14,535 nucleotides of DNA from NCBI GenBank assembly GCA_040904765.1, contig JBBDST010000062.1, positions 1 to 14,535 of the forward strand. The letters are read 5' to 3'. The notes beneath the pieces are model-generated. The model searched no databases. It was given only the letters and a program-made list of their open reading frames with translations, and was not told where the DNA came from. Position 1 is the first letter of the stretch. Each line of letters opens with the position of its first letter. The position numbers and the translations under genes are program-made. This document shows, one piece after another, positions 6,926-14,426 of this stretch. The stretch is from JBBDST01 sp040904765 (lineage in GTDB: Bacteria; Actinomycetota; Nitriliruptoria; Nitriliruptorales; Nitriliruptoraceae).

Positions 6926-6945
6926 CCGGGGACTTTTCGCCCTAC
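6926..6945 (+). promoter_or_regulatory. DevR-box-like operator before the SRPBCC-like gene
   Basis: The core GGGACTTTTCGCCC (6929-6942) matches 11 of 14 positions of the mycobacterial DevR consensus GGGACTWWAGTCCC, with a perfect left half. The core ends 52 nt before ATG 6994. A TACGCT at 6966-6971, 20 bp beyond the 20-mer, could be the -10. That is the usual geometry of a DevR-activated promoter. Confidence 0.6.
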
Positions 6946-6981
6946 GGCGAAATGTTTCACATCCCTACGCTCACCTTTTGT

Positions 6982-6989
6982 GGAGGTGA
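6982..6989 (+). promoter_or_regulatory. Shine-Dalgarno site choosing ATG 6994
   Basis: GGAGGTGA, nearly ideal, 4 nt before ATG 6994. It rules out the upstream in-frame ATG 6952, which has no ribosome site and would sit at the predicted promoter. Confidence 0.75.
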
Positions 6990-6993
6990 GACG

Positions 6994-7485
6994 ATGGCTC
7001 GACCAGTACGGGTGTTTCTGCCGGTTCAGGCAGATGGGGGCGCTGTTGCTGCCGTGTTTGCTTCCGATCCGGCACAGTGGCTGCCATCACCCCGCCGCGA
7101 CAGCAACGATCCAAGTTTTGCTATCCCGGTGCATGCCGGCGGCATTGAACACACCGTACGCACCGACGTTGGGGACGCCTGGCAGCGTGGCACCACCTGG
7201 TGGCGAAGCATCGCTTGGGATCCGGTGAGTGACGCGGGCGAGGCTGGTGGACTGAACCGGTTTTTGCCGTCTTTCAGTGGCGAAATTGGCCTTCACACGG
7301 GCGACGACGCACGTACCACGCTTATTGTTGATGGCGAGTATGACCCGCCTGGGGGAGTGCTCGGCACAGCCGTTGATGCAGTTGGCTTACGTCGGGTGGC
7401 TCGCAGCACCATGACCCGCTTTGCCGCTGATGTGGCCGACAAGTTGATCGCTGCAACGAACGGCGTACACGACGACTGCCGTTAA
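6994..7485 (+). CDS. Small protein, probably SRPBCC/START-like fold, function unknown
   Basis: A 163-residue soluble protein with no signal peptide or membrane segment. The C-terminal third, with TTLIVDGEYDPPGGVLG near 108-124 followed by a long amphipathic helix to about 151, resembles the last strand, the G-rich turn and the C-terminal helix of SRPBCC (polyketide-cyclase/START-like) proteins, which bind hydrophobic ligands. A W-rich middle segment (GTTWWRSIAWDP near 66-77) would fit the inner sheet. This is fold-level resemblance only; no ligand or catalytic residues can be named. The strong ribosome site GGAGGTGA fixes ATG 6994. A DevR-like box upstream and the devR gene 92 nt downstream suggest membership in the hypoxia module. 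Confidence 0.72.
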   Translation: MARPVRVFLPVQADGGAVAAVFASDPAQWLPSPRRDSNDPSFAIPVHAGGIEHTVRTDVGDAWQRGTTWWRSIAWDPVSDAGEAGGLNRFLPSFSGEIGLHTGDDARTTLIVDGEYDPPGGVLGTAVDAVGLRRVARSTMTRFAADVADKLIAATNGVHDDCR

Positions 7486-7577
7486 GCATGCACGTCAACC
7501 CGGTTATGGTCGGGTGGCTGTTGAAGATCAGTCGAGTAGGCTTACCGCGAAACGCCTCAAAGCGGAAAGAAGCGCCT

Positions 7578-8234
7578 GTGAGCATTCGCGTGTTCCTCGT
7601 CGACGACCACGAAGTGGTGCGTCGCGGCTTACGTGAACTGTTAAATGCCGAAGATGACTTTGAAGTTGTCGGTGAAGCCGGCACCGCCGGTATGGCGGTC
7701 GCAGCGATTGCTGCCGCAAGCCCTGATGTTGCGATCCTTGACGTTCGTCTGCCTGACGGTAACGGGGTCGAAGTATGCCGCGATGTCCGTGCGCGCGATC
7801 CAGAACTGGCTTGCCTCATGCTGACCTCATTTTCTGACGATGAGGCCCTGTTTGATGCCATCATGGCAGGCGCATCGGGCTATCTGTTGAAAGATGTCCG
7901 CGGCAACGATTTGGTTGATGCGATCCGCCGGGTCGCGGCAGGCGATTCGCTGCTTGATCCGGCGCTTACCGGCAAAGTGCTTGACCGACTGCGTCGCGGG
8001 CAAGACGAAGACCCACGTTTAGCGTCGTTGTCTGAGCAAGAACGGCGCATCCTCGTACACATTTCTGAAGGGCTGACGAACCGGCAGATCGCCGAACAGA
8101 TGCATCTGGCCGAAAAGACCGTCAAAAACTACGTGTCGAATTTGCTGGCAAAACTTGGCATGCAACGGCGCACCGAAGCAGCCGTGTTCTACACCCAGCT
8201 GGAACAAAACGGCGAAGTACGTCACGACCACTAA
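7578..8234 (+). CDS. devR: DevR/DosR-type response regulator (NarL/LuxR family)
   Basis: A 218-residue receiver plus LuxR-type helix-turn-helix regulator that follows mycobacterial DevR along its whole length. From the chosen start, D9/D10 and phospho-acceptor D55 in LDVRLPDGNGVEVCRD, T83 (LTSF) and K105 (LLKDVRG) form the receiver site. The output domain reads LSEGLTN-like (ISEGLTNRQIAEQM) then LAEKTVKNYVSNLLAKLGM, the DNA-reading helix almost identical to DevR, so a DevR-like target sequence is expected. The frame is open from ATG 7488, but GTG 7578 aligns with the DevR start (IRVFLVDDHEVVRRGL) and follows GGAAAGAAG at 7564-7572. The kinase gene lies on the other strand 2.3 kb away, not in an operon with it. 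Two DevR-like boxes follow in the gap before PFOR. Confidence 0.92.
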   Translation: MSIRVFLVDDHEVVRRGLRELLNAEDDFEVVGEAGTAGMAVAAIAAASPDVAILDVRLPDGNGVEVCRDVRARDPELACLMLTSFSDDEALFDAIMAGASGYLLKDVRGNDLVDAIRRVAAGDSLLDPALTGKVLDRLRRGQDEDPRLASLSEQERRILVHISEGLTNRQIAEQMHLAEKTVKNYVSNLLAKLGMQRRTEAAVFYTQLEQNGEVRHDH

Positions 8235-8240
8235 CCGTAT

Positions 8241-8255
8241 GGGGCTAAAAGTCCT
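8241..8255 (+). promoter_or_regulatory. Distal DevR-box-like site upstream of PFOR
   Basis: GGGGCT-AAA-AGTCCT: both half-sites are one base off consensus, and the spacer is 3 nt, not 2. It begins 6 nt after the devR stop. Its centre is about 21.5 bp, two helical turns, from the next site, so bound dimers would lie on the same face. Confidence 0.5.
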
Positions 8256-8259
8256 AGAG

Positions 8260-8279
8260 AATGGGGCCACAGTCCCAGT
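8260..8279 (+). promoter_or_regulatory. Proximal DevR-box-like site upstream of PFOR
   Basis: The core GGGGCCACAGTCCC (8263-8276) matches 11 of 14 consensus positions, with a perfect right half. TAGGGT at 8301-8306, 21 bp further on, could be the -10, giving a short leader to ATG 8336. Paired boxes are common at strongly DevR-induced mycobacterial promoters. Confidence 0.6.
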
Positions 8280-8335
8280 TGTAACGTGAACAAAACTTCG
8301 TAGGGTTACAGATACCAAGCGAAGGATATGTGCGT

Positions 8336-11300
8336 ATGGGTGCTGACACGGCACTTTTAGGCAGCGACCGCGTCTGCATGGACGCCAACGAAGCAGTCGC
8401 GCAGGTCGCCTACAGGTTTAGTGAATCGGTTGCGATCTATCCGATCACTCCTGCTTCACCCATGGGCGAACATGCCGACGCTTGGGCTGCTGCGGGCCGT
8501 ACCAACATGTTTGGCGTCGTACCGCAAGTGTTCGAGATGCAATCCGAAGGAGGCGCAGCCGGCGCCCTGCACGGCTCTATTCAAGCCGGCTCGCTTGCCA
8601 CCACCTTCACCGCATCGCAGGGCCTGCTGCTGATGCTGCCAAACATGTTCAAAATTGCCGGCGAGTTAAGCCCCGCTGTGATGCACGTTGCAGCCCGCAC
8701 ACTTGCAACCCACGCGTTGTCCATTTTTGGCGACCATTCAGACGTGATGGCGGTGCGTCCGGCCGGCTGGACGATGCTCGCATCAACCTCACCGCAAGAC
8801 GCCCACGACATGGCGGCCATCGCACACGCTGCAACGTTGGCGTCACGCGTGCCGGTGTTGCATTTCTTTGACGGCTTTCGCACGTCGCATGAAGTCAACG
8901 TCGTCACGCTGCTTGACGAGCCGGATCTTTTGGCGCTGGTCAACGACAGCGACATCATCGCCCACCGAGGTCGAGCCCTTGACCCGAACGCTCCGACGTT
9001 GCGTGGTTCAGCGCAAAACCCGGACGTGTTCTTTCAAGCCCGCGAAGCGAGCAACCGGTTCATTGACGCGGTCCCAGAGATCATCGTCGACTTGCTGGGC
9101 ACCCTTGGTCAACGTACCGGACGCCACTACCAACTGGTCGAATATCACGGTGCAGCAAACGCCACCGACGTGGTGATCGTGATGGGTTCAGCGAGCCACA
9201 CAGTGCGCGAAGCAGTCGATCAGTTAAACCGTGACGGCAAAGCTGTCGGGATGCTCAACATTCGCCTCTTTCGTCCCTTTCCCCAAGCAGCCTTGTTAGA
9301 CGCGCTGCCTGCAACCGTTCGACGTATCGCCGTACTTGACCGCACCAAAGAACCCGGCGCGGTGGCAGACCCTTTACAGCTTGATATCACCACATCCATC
9401 GCCAACAGTGTCGCCAGCGGCGCACGCCAAACATTGCCGCTCATCATCGGCGGACGTTACGGCCTCTCAAGCAAAGAATTCACCCCGGCAATGGCAAATG
9501 CCGTCTTTGTGGAACTCGCCAAAGACACCCCACGGCCACGATTCACGGTCGGTATCACCGACGACGTGACAAACCTGTCATTAGATGTCGATGACACCTT
9601 CACGGTGACGCGCGACACCAACGACCTGTCTGCGCTGTTCTTTGGGCTTGGATCTGACGGCACGGTCGGCGCCAATAAAAACACGGCCAAAATTGTTGCC
9701 GATCACACCGACCGGTATGTCCAGGCGTACTTCGTATACGACTCGAAAAAGTCGGGCGCAACGACCGTCAGCCACCTGCGTTTCTCAGACACCCAAATCG
9801 ATCGGCCCTACCTGATTGACCAAGCCGATTTTGTTGCCTGCCACCAGTTCACCATGCTTGACACCCTCAACGTGGTTGAACACCTCAAACCCAACGGCAC
9901 CCTGTTATTAAACGTCCCGTTTGCACCCGCCGACGTTTTCAACCATCTCAGTCAGCACGTACAACAGATCCTGATCGAACGCAACATTCGCCTCGTCGCC
10001 ATCGATGGCTACAAGACGGCACGCGACGCCGGACTTGGCGGACGCATTTCGACAGTGATGCAGGTCGCATTTTTTCTCACATCAGGGATTCTCCCCGAAG
10101 ACGTCGCGATGGCCGCCATCGAACAGGCCACCGAAAAAACGTACGGAGTGCACGGCCCAAACATCGTCAAACGCAACCTGGAGGCGATTCGTGCCGCCGC
10201 CAGTGCCGTATTTGACGTACCTATCGCCGACACGATCACTTCCACTCGCGTACAGGTAGCCCCGCTTGAACGGGCTCTTGACCTATTAAGCCCCGCTGCA
10301 CGAGACACGGTCGATCCGTTGTTCACGCACGTCACCGAACGGATTCTTGCTGGTGACGGCGACCGCATCCCCGTATCGGCTTTTCCGGTCGATGGCATGT
10401 TTCCCACCGGCACGGCACGTTTCGAAAAACGCTCGTTGGCCGACGAACTGCCCGTATGGGATCCCAAACTGTGCATCGACTGTGGCAAATGTGCCATTGT
10501 GTGTCCGCATGCGGCAATTCAAATCAAAGCGTTTCCCACCGGCACGATCGATGACGCACCAGACGTGTTTAAAACCAAACCGTTCGCCGATCGCAGCCTT
10601 GAAGACCACCTGTTAACCGTCCAAGTGGCACCCGATGACTGCACCGGCTGTGGCGTGTGTGCCGAAGTGTGCCCGGCCGTTGACAAAGAAGCTTTCGGGC
10701 TGAAAGCATTAATGATGCAGCCGGCAACAGAGCATCGAGACGTTGAGCGTGACCGCTACCGGTTCTTTGAAGGCATCGACTATCTCGACCGCAACGATAT
10801 CCGTCACGACACGGTGAAACACAGCCAGCTTTTGCAACCGCTCTTCGAATTCTCCGGGGCATGCGCCGGCTGTGGCGAAACCCCCTATTTGAAACTGCTG
10901 TCACAACTCTTTGGCGATCGCAGTGTCATCGCCAACGCCACCGGCTGTTCGTCGATTTATGGTGGCAACCTGCCAACGACCCCTTGGGGTACCAACGCTG
11001 ACGGGCGCGGGCCGGCCTGGGCAAACTCGCTGTTTGAAGACAACGCCGAATTTGGGCTTGGTATCAGGGTCGGATTGAACGAGCAACAGCACCTAGCCGT
11101 CCATCTGCTCAAACAATCGGCAGGTCTGGTCGGTGACAAGCGTGTTACCGCACTGATTGACGGCATCGACGCCCGTGACGAAGCTGGCATCACCACCCAA
11201 CGGGCACGCGTCGATGAACTCGTCACGCTGCTTGACGGCAACACCGATTTTTCCACACGCCACCTGCTCGCCATCGTCGGTTCACTTATACACCGCGACG

Positions 11301-11992
11301 TATGGATCGTTGGTGGGGACGGCTGGGCGTATGACATCGGCTTTGGTGGGCTCGACCATGTGCTTGCTTCAGGAGCCGACGTGAACGTGCTCGTGTTAGA
11401 CACCGAGGTGTATTCAAACACCGGCGGGCAGGCATCCAAAGCCACTCCGCGTGGGGCGGTCGCACGGTTTGCCACCTCAGGCAAAGCTTCCCCAAAGAAA
11501 GACTTGGGGTTGCTGGCGATGCAGTATGGCACGGTGTATGTCGGTCAGATTGCGATCGGTGCGAATGAACGGCACACCATCAAAACGCTCACCGAAGCCC
11601 AAAACTGGCCAGGGCCATCCCTAGTCCTGGCCTATTCGACCTGCATCGCCCACGGGGTTGACATGCGCCAGTCGATGGACCGGATGGATCAGGCAGTCGT
11701 AACCGGCTACTGGCCGTTGTTTCGCTTCTCACCGGACACCGATGACGCCGCAACACCGTTAACGCTTGATTCAAAGCCGCCGTCAGGCAAACTTGACGAT
11801 TTCGTGGCGGCCGAAGGCCGGTTCGCATCGCTCGCACGGAACGATCCCAAAAAAGCCAAACAGTATGTCGCCATGCTCGAAGCTGACGTGAACGAACGGT
11901 GGCGCTACTACACCCAACTGGCCGGATTAACCCGACAACATGCCGCAAGCGACGCCGGCATTGAGACCGACAGCGACGAACAGGGGCAGTGA
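8336..11992 (+). CDS. nifJ: Pyruvate:ferredoxin (flavodoxin) oxidoreductase, single chain
   Basis: A 1218-residue cytoplasmic enzyme, the usual length for homodimeric PFOR. It converts pyruvate and CoA to acetyl-CoA and CO2, passing electrons to ferredoxin or flavodoxin. Domain I begins with AIYPITPASPMGEHADAW (about 33-50). The ferredoxin-like domain carries CIDCGKCAIVCP from C713 and CTGCGVCAEVCP from C769, two [4Fe-4S] clusters. The third, proximal cluster has C843 and C846 (GACAGCGETP), C871 (ATGCSS) and C1103 (STCIAHG), matching the four-cysteine pattern of the Desulfovibrio enzyme. The thiamine-diphosphate/Mg site is GGDGWAYDIG with D995 and N1028 in SNTGGQ. All key residues are present. 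ATG 8336 lies 9 nt after GAAGGA (8321-8326); GTG 8330 is too close to it. Such enzymes are usually oxygen-sensitive, which fits control by a hypoxia regulator. It overlaps the next gene. Confidence 0.97.
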   Translation: MGADTALLGSDRVCMDANEAVAQVAYRFSESVAIYPITPASPMGEHADAWAAAGRTNMFGVVPQVFEMQSEGGAAGALHGSIQAGSLATTFTASQGLLLMLPNMFKIAGELSPAVMHVAARTLATHALSIFGDHSDVMAVRPAGWTMLASTSPQDAHDMAAIAHAATLASRVPVLHFFDGFRTSHEVNVVTLLDEPDLLALVNDSDIIAHRGRALDPNAPTLRGSAQNPDVFFQAREASNRFIDAVPEIIVDLLGTLGQRTGRHYQLVEYHGAANATDVVIVMGSASHTVREAVDQLNRDGKAVGMLNIRLFRPFPQAALLDALPATVRRIAVLDRTKEPGAVADPLQLDITTSIANSVASGARQTLPLIIGGRYGLSSKEFTPAMANAVFVELAKDTPRPRFTVGITDDVTNLSLDVDDTFTVTRDTNDLSALFFGLGSDGTVGANKNTAKIVADHTDRYVQAYFVYDSKKSGATTVSHLRFSDTQIDRPYLIDQADFVACHQFTMLDTLNVVEHLKPNGTLLLNVPFAPADVFNHLSQHVQQILIERNIRLVAIDGYKTARDAGLGGRISTVMQVAFFLTSGILPEDVAMAAIEQATEKTYGVHGPNIVKRNLEAIRAAASAVFDVPIADTITSTRVQVAPLERALDLLSPAARDTVDPLFTHVTERILAGDGDRIPVSAFPVDGMFPTGTARFEKRSLADELPVWDPKLCIDCGKCAIVCPHAAIQIKAFPTGTIDDAPDVFKTKPFADRSLEDHLLTVQVAPDDCTGCGVCAEVCPAVDKEAFGLKALMMQPATEHRDVERDRYRFFEGIDYLDRNDIRHDTVKHSQLLQPLFEFSGACAGCGETPYLKLLSQLFGDRSVIANATGCSSIYGGNLPTTPWGTNADGRGPAWANSLFEDNAEFGLGIRVGLNEQQHLAVHLLKQSAGLVGDKRVTALIDGIDARDEAGITTQRARVDELVTLLDGNTDFSTRHLLAIVGSLIHRDVWIVGGDGWAYDIGFGGLDHVLASGADVNVLVLDTEVYSNTGGQASKATPRGAVARFATSGKASPKKDLGLLAMQYGTVYVGQIAIGANERHTIKTLTEAQNWPGPSLVLAYSTCIAHGVDMRQSMDRMDQAVVTGYWPLFRFSPDTDDAATPLTLDSKPPSGKLDDFVAAEGRFASLARNDPKKAKQYVAMLEADVNERWRYYTQLAGLTRQHAASDAGIETDSDEQGQ

Positions 11993-13083
11993 TGGGTCCG
12001 TGGCCTGACAATAACGACGACGCGCCAGTTGGTGCAAACCAGCGAGTCCTTGCCGGTGTAACCACCACTGGCGCCGTAAGCCTTGAAACGAACTATTTGG
12101 GCTTATCGTTACGATCACCGATTGTGGCATCCGCATCCCCACTCACTGCAGATCCCGAAATGTGGGCCGAGTTTGATGCTGCAAACGTCGGCGCAATCGT
12201 GCTGCCTTCACTGTTTGAAGAACAACTCGATCAGGAAGCCAGTGAACACGAAGCGTTAAGTCAATTTGCCGACATGAACCCAGAGGCAGTGAGCGGTTAT
12301 GCCACCACCCCGTATGGCTATGCGCACGGCCTCAACCGGTATCTAGACATCATCACCCAAGCCAAACAAACGCTCAACGCGCCGGTCATCGCCTCGCTCA
12401 ACGGTGTTACGGTCGGTGGATGGATGAGTTATGCCACAACCTTGGCTGAAGCCGGCGCCGACGCGTTAGAACTTAACGTCTATCGGATTGCGGCCGATCC
12501 GACCAAAGACGCGGCTGCGGTCGAACAAGAAACGTTGAAAGTTGTCGAACAAGTCGTCGCGGCCGCCGGCATTCCTGTCGCTGTAAAACTCTCCCCTTAC
12601 TGGTCGGCACTGGCGAATTTCACCCACCAGCTCGTTGACGCCGGCGCGTCCGGCGTGGTGCTATTCAACCGGTTTTATCAGCCAGATATCAACCTTGACA
12701 CATTGACTTTGGGCCCACGCCTGGTGCTGTCAACGTCCGATGAACTGCGCCTGCCGCTGCGTTGGGTAGCCCTGCTTCACGGCCGGCTTGAGGCTTCTAT
12801 TGCGATCACCACCGGCGTACACACGGGCGACGATGCGGTCAAAGCCTTGCTGTCTGGCGCTGACGTTGCCATGACCACTTCGGCATTGTTGCACCACGGG
12901 GTTGATCACGTCGCAACGCTCGTCGCTGAGGTGAGCGACTGGCTGACACTCAACGGCTACACGTCCGTTGCACAAGCACGCGGAGCAATGAGCGCCAAAG
13001 CAGTTGCTGATCCGGCCGCATATGCCAGAGCGAACTATTTGGATGAGATCACCCGTGCCGCACAACAGTTTCGTCGCCGTTAA
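11992..13083 (+). CDS. Dihydroorotate-dehydrogenase-like FMN protein, PFOR partner of unknown function
   Basis: A 363-residue TIM-barrel flavoprotein of the PyrD superfamily. Visible marks are YLGLSLRSPIVASASPLT (about 35-52), PVIASLNG (about 131-138), ELNVYRIAADP (about 160-170), VKLSPY (198-203), LFNRFYQPDINL (about 224-235) and ITTGVHTGDDAVKALLSGAD near 272-291 for phosphate binding. True dihydroorotate dehydrogenases read N-x-SCPN after the ELN strand; here the sequence is NVYRIAADP, so orotate-site residues are missing and pyrimidine synthesis is unlikely. PFOR genes in several bacterial groups are, to my recollection, followed by such proteins, which suggests a linked redox role. The start ATG overlaps the PFOR stop (TGATG) with AGGGG at 11982-11986, so translation is coupled. 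GTG 11989 is an alternative start. Confidence 0.85.
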   Translation: MGPWPDNNDDAPVGANQRVLAGVTTTGAVSLETNYLGLSLRSPIVASASPLTADPEMWAEFDAANVGAIVLPSLFEEQLDQEASEHEALSQFADMNPEAVSGYATTPYGYAHGLNRYLDIITQAKQTLNAPVIASLNGVTVGGWMSYATTLAEAGADALELNVYRIAADPTKDAAAVEQETLKVVEQVVAAAGIPVAVKLSPYWSALANFTHQLVDAGASGVVLFNRFYQPDINLDTLTLGPRLVLSTSDELRLPLRWVALLHGRLEASIAITTGVHTGDDAVKALLSGADVAMTTSALLHHGVDHVATLVAEVSDWLTLNGYTSVAQARGAMSAKAVADPAAYARANYLDEITRAAQQFRRR

Positions 13084-13214
13084 CTGGCTTGGTGGCTGCG
13101 CCGTTGACGACCATCCCACACGGTCAGCAGCGACGGCAACACAAGAATTACTGCCATCACCGCATACACGATCGGATACACGATCACATACCCCAACTGC
13201 TCGAATGGTTTCAA
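13080..13214 (-). CDS. Possible 44-residue single-span membrane peptide
   Basis: From TTG (complement of 13212-13214), overlapping the stop of the MDR gene as TTGA, the frame encodes 44 residues: a short start (KPFEQLG), one hydrophobic helix (YVIVYPIVYAVMAVILVLP and on to about residue 32), then a basic tail (GRQRRSHQAS). The membrane-helix pattern with a positive cytoplasmic tail is not what random sequence usually gives. A direct repeat ATACACGATC (13164-13173 and 13176-13185) encodes its IVY repeats. Its TAA overlaps the TAA of the PyrD-like gene on the other strand. There is no clear ribosome site, so it would depend on coupling to the upstream gene, or it is the tail of a lost membrane protein. 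Confidence 0.35.
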   Translation of the reverse strand: MKPFEQLGYVIVYPIVYAVMAVILVLPSLLTVWDGRQRRSHQAS

Positions 13215-14266
13215 CGTCGAGGAATGAGCACCAGCTTGCCGATGTGGCCGCCGGATAGGAACGTTGCTTGCGCCCGGTGGATCTGGGAAAGGGGATAGGT
13301 CGAGGCGATGAGTGGGGCAAGGTTGCCGGCACGGGCATCTTCGACGAGTCGACGAAACTGCGAAGGTGTGTGCATGGTCGATCCGATCAGCGTTCGCCGC
13401 TTGAGGTAGAGCACACGCAGATCGATCTTGACAACTGGCCCGGCAACGGCACCACAGGTGACCAACCGCCCGCCCGTTTCCAGCGCTGCCAACAGTGCTT
13501 CGAACGTCGGTCCCCCGACCACATCGGCGATGACAGCGAACGGTTCGGTCCCGGCAAGCTGGTTTTCGAGTGAGATACCGTCACGCAAAAGGATGTCGGA
13601 GGCCCCGGCTTGCCGTACAGCGTCGGCAGTCAAACTGTTGGTTAACGCAACCACGTGGATGCCCCGCGCCGCTGCGAGTTGAACGAGGGCGATCCCGACT
13701 CCGCCCGATGCGCCCGTCACCAGCATGCGTTCTCCGGCCGTGACGCCGGCACGCTCGAGCATTCCGGTTGCCGTGCCGTAGGCGATCGGCAGGCACGCCA
13801 GTTGCTGATCGGACAGCGGCGAGTCGGTCACGTCGTAAACCTGGTGAACGGGAAGACACAGGTATTCGGCGAAGGCGCCGTCTACCTCAGAGCCAAGCAC
13901 GCCTTGAATCGGGCGCTGATCAGGATCATCGCCTAGTCCGTAGATGATCGGATCTACCAGCACCCGGCGACCCAGTAGCGCGTCTGGGGCACCGTCGCCG
14001 AGTTCCACGACCCGGCCGACCGCGTCGCCGCCCTGGATGCGTGGGAAGGTGATCGGTATGCCTTGCCATCCGGCGACAGCGTCAGGATCATCAGGCCTTC
14101 CATAGGCACCCTCACGCGTCCACAGATCGGTGTTGTTCACACCTGCCGCGAGGACTTTGATGCGCACCTGTCCGGCAGCGGGCCGGGGTACTGGTACGTC
14201 GTCACGCAGCACCAACGTGTCGGGTCCACCATGTGCGACGAGAACCGCCGCCATCATCGTTGCCAC
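13211..14266 (-). CDS. Quinone-oxidoreductase-like MDR-family dehydrogenase (zinc-free type)
   Basis: A 351-residue medium-chain dehydrogenase/reductase. AAGVNNTDLWTREGAYG near 29-45 is the quinone-oxidoreductase version of the catalytic loop; the zinc-binding Cys of alcohol dehydrogenases is replaced. The four-Cys structural zinc lobe is also absent. FPRIQGGDAVGRV near 62-74 is the second family block, and VTGASGGVGIALVQLAAARG near 160-179 is the NAD(P)H Rossmann turn. The C-terminal YPLSQIHRAQATFLSGGHIGKLVL stretch is typical. It probably reduces quinones or enones with NADPH; the substrate is unknown. The frame stays open to 14515 across the tRNA, but AAAGAGG at 14272-14278 sits 5 nt before GTG 14266, and the conserved fold begins right after it (AAVLVAHGGPDTLVL). 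It is convergent with the PyrD-like gene. Confidence 0.9.
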   Translation of the reverse strand: MATMMAAVLVAHGGPDTLVLRDDVPVPRPAAGQVRIKVLAAGVNNTDLWTREGAYGRPDDPDAVAGWQGIPITFPRIQGGDAVGRVVELGDGAPDALLGRRVLVDPIIYGLGDDPDQRPIQGVLGSEVDGAFAEYLCLPVHQVYDVTDSPLSDQQLACLPIAYGTATGMLERAGVTAGERMLVTGASGGVGIALVQLAAARGIHVVALTNSLTADAVRQAGASDILLRDGISLENQLAGTEPFAVIADVVGGPTFEALLAALETGGRLVTCGAVAGPVVKIDLRVLYLKRRTLIGSTMHTPSQFRRLVEDARAGNLAPLIASTYPLSQIHRAQATFLSGGHIGKLVLIPRR

Positions 14267-14271
14267 CCGTG

Positions 14272-14278
14272 CCTCTTT
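14272..14278 (-). promoter_or_regulatory. Shine-Dalgarno site choosing GTG 14266
   Basis: AAAGAGG on the minus strand, 5 nt before the GTG. The nearby ATG 14257 and ATG 14254 are too far (14 and 17 nt), and upstream in-frame starts read through a terminator and a tRNA. Nothing else is recognised in 14279-14426. Confidence 0.6.
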
Positions 14279-14426
14279 GCTCGTCTGAGAGCACAGCCTA
14301 CGGGCCTTGTCTCCCATTGTGTCTTTGTTTCGGTTCGTTAACACTGAGCAGGTAGGTGCACGTCGCAGCCCGATCAAGGCGCCAAGAGTCGTGGCTGAGT
14401 GGTGTGGCCTGGACGCATAAACGCAA

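Noticed and set aside
8280..8310. Inverted repeat TGTAAC ... GTTACA (19-nt spacer) at the PFOR promoter
   Set aside because: The arms are short and the gap is long. The half-sites share GTAAC with the 5346 palindrome but in the opposite orientation, so I do not call it an operator.
10957..11532. 191-codon minus-strand open frame inside PFOR
   Set aside because: Serine/proline-rich composition typical of an antisense shadow over a conserved enzyme domain.
13164..13185. Tandem ATACACGATC repeat as an iteron or attachment site
   Set aside because: Only two copies, explained by the repeated IVY of the possible membrane peptide; no integrase or replication gene is near.
12730..13338. 202-codon minus-strand open frame
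   Set aside because: It lies antisense to the PyrD-like gene and in a different frame from the MDR gene, with arginine- and cysteine-rich shadow composition.
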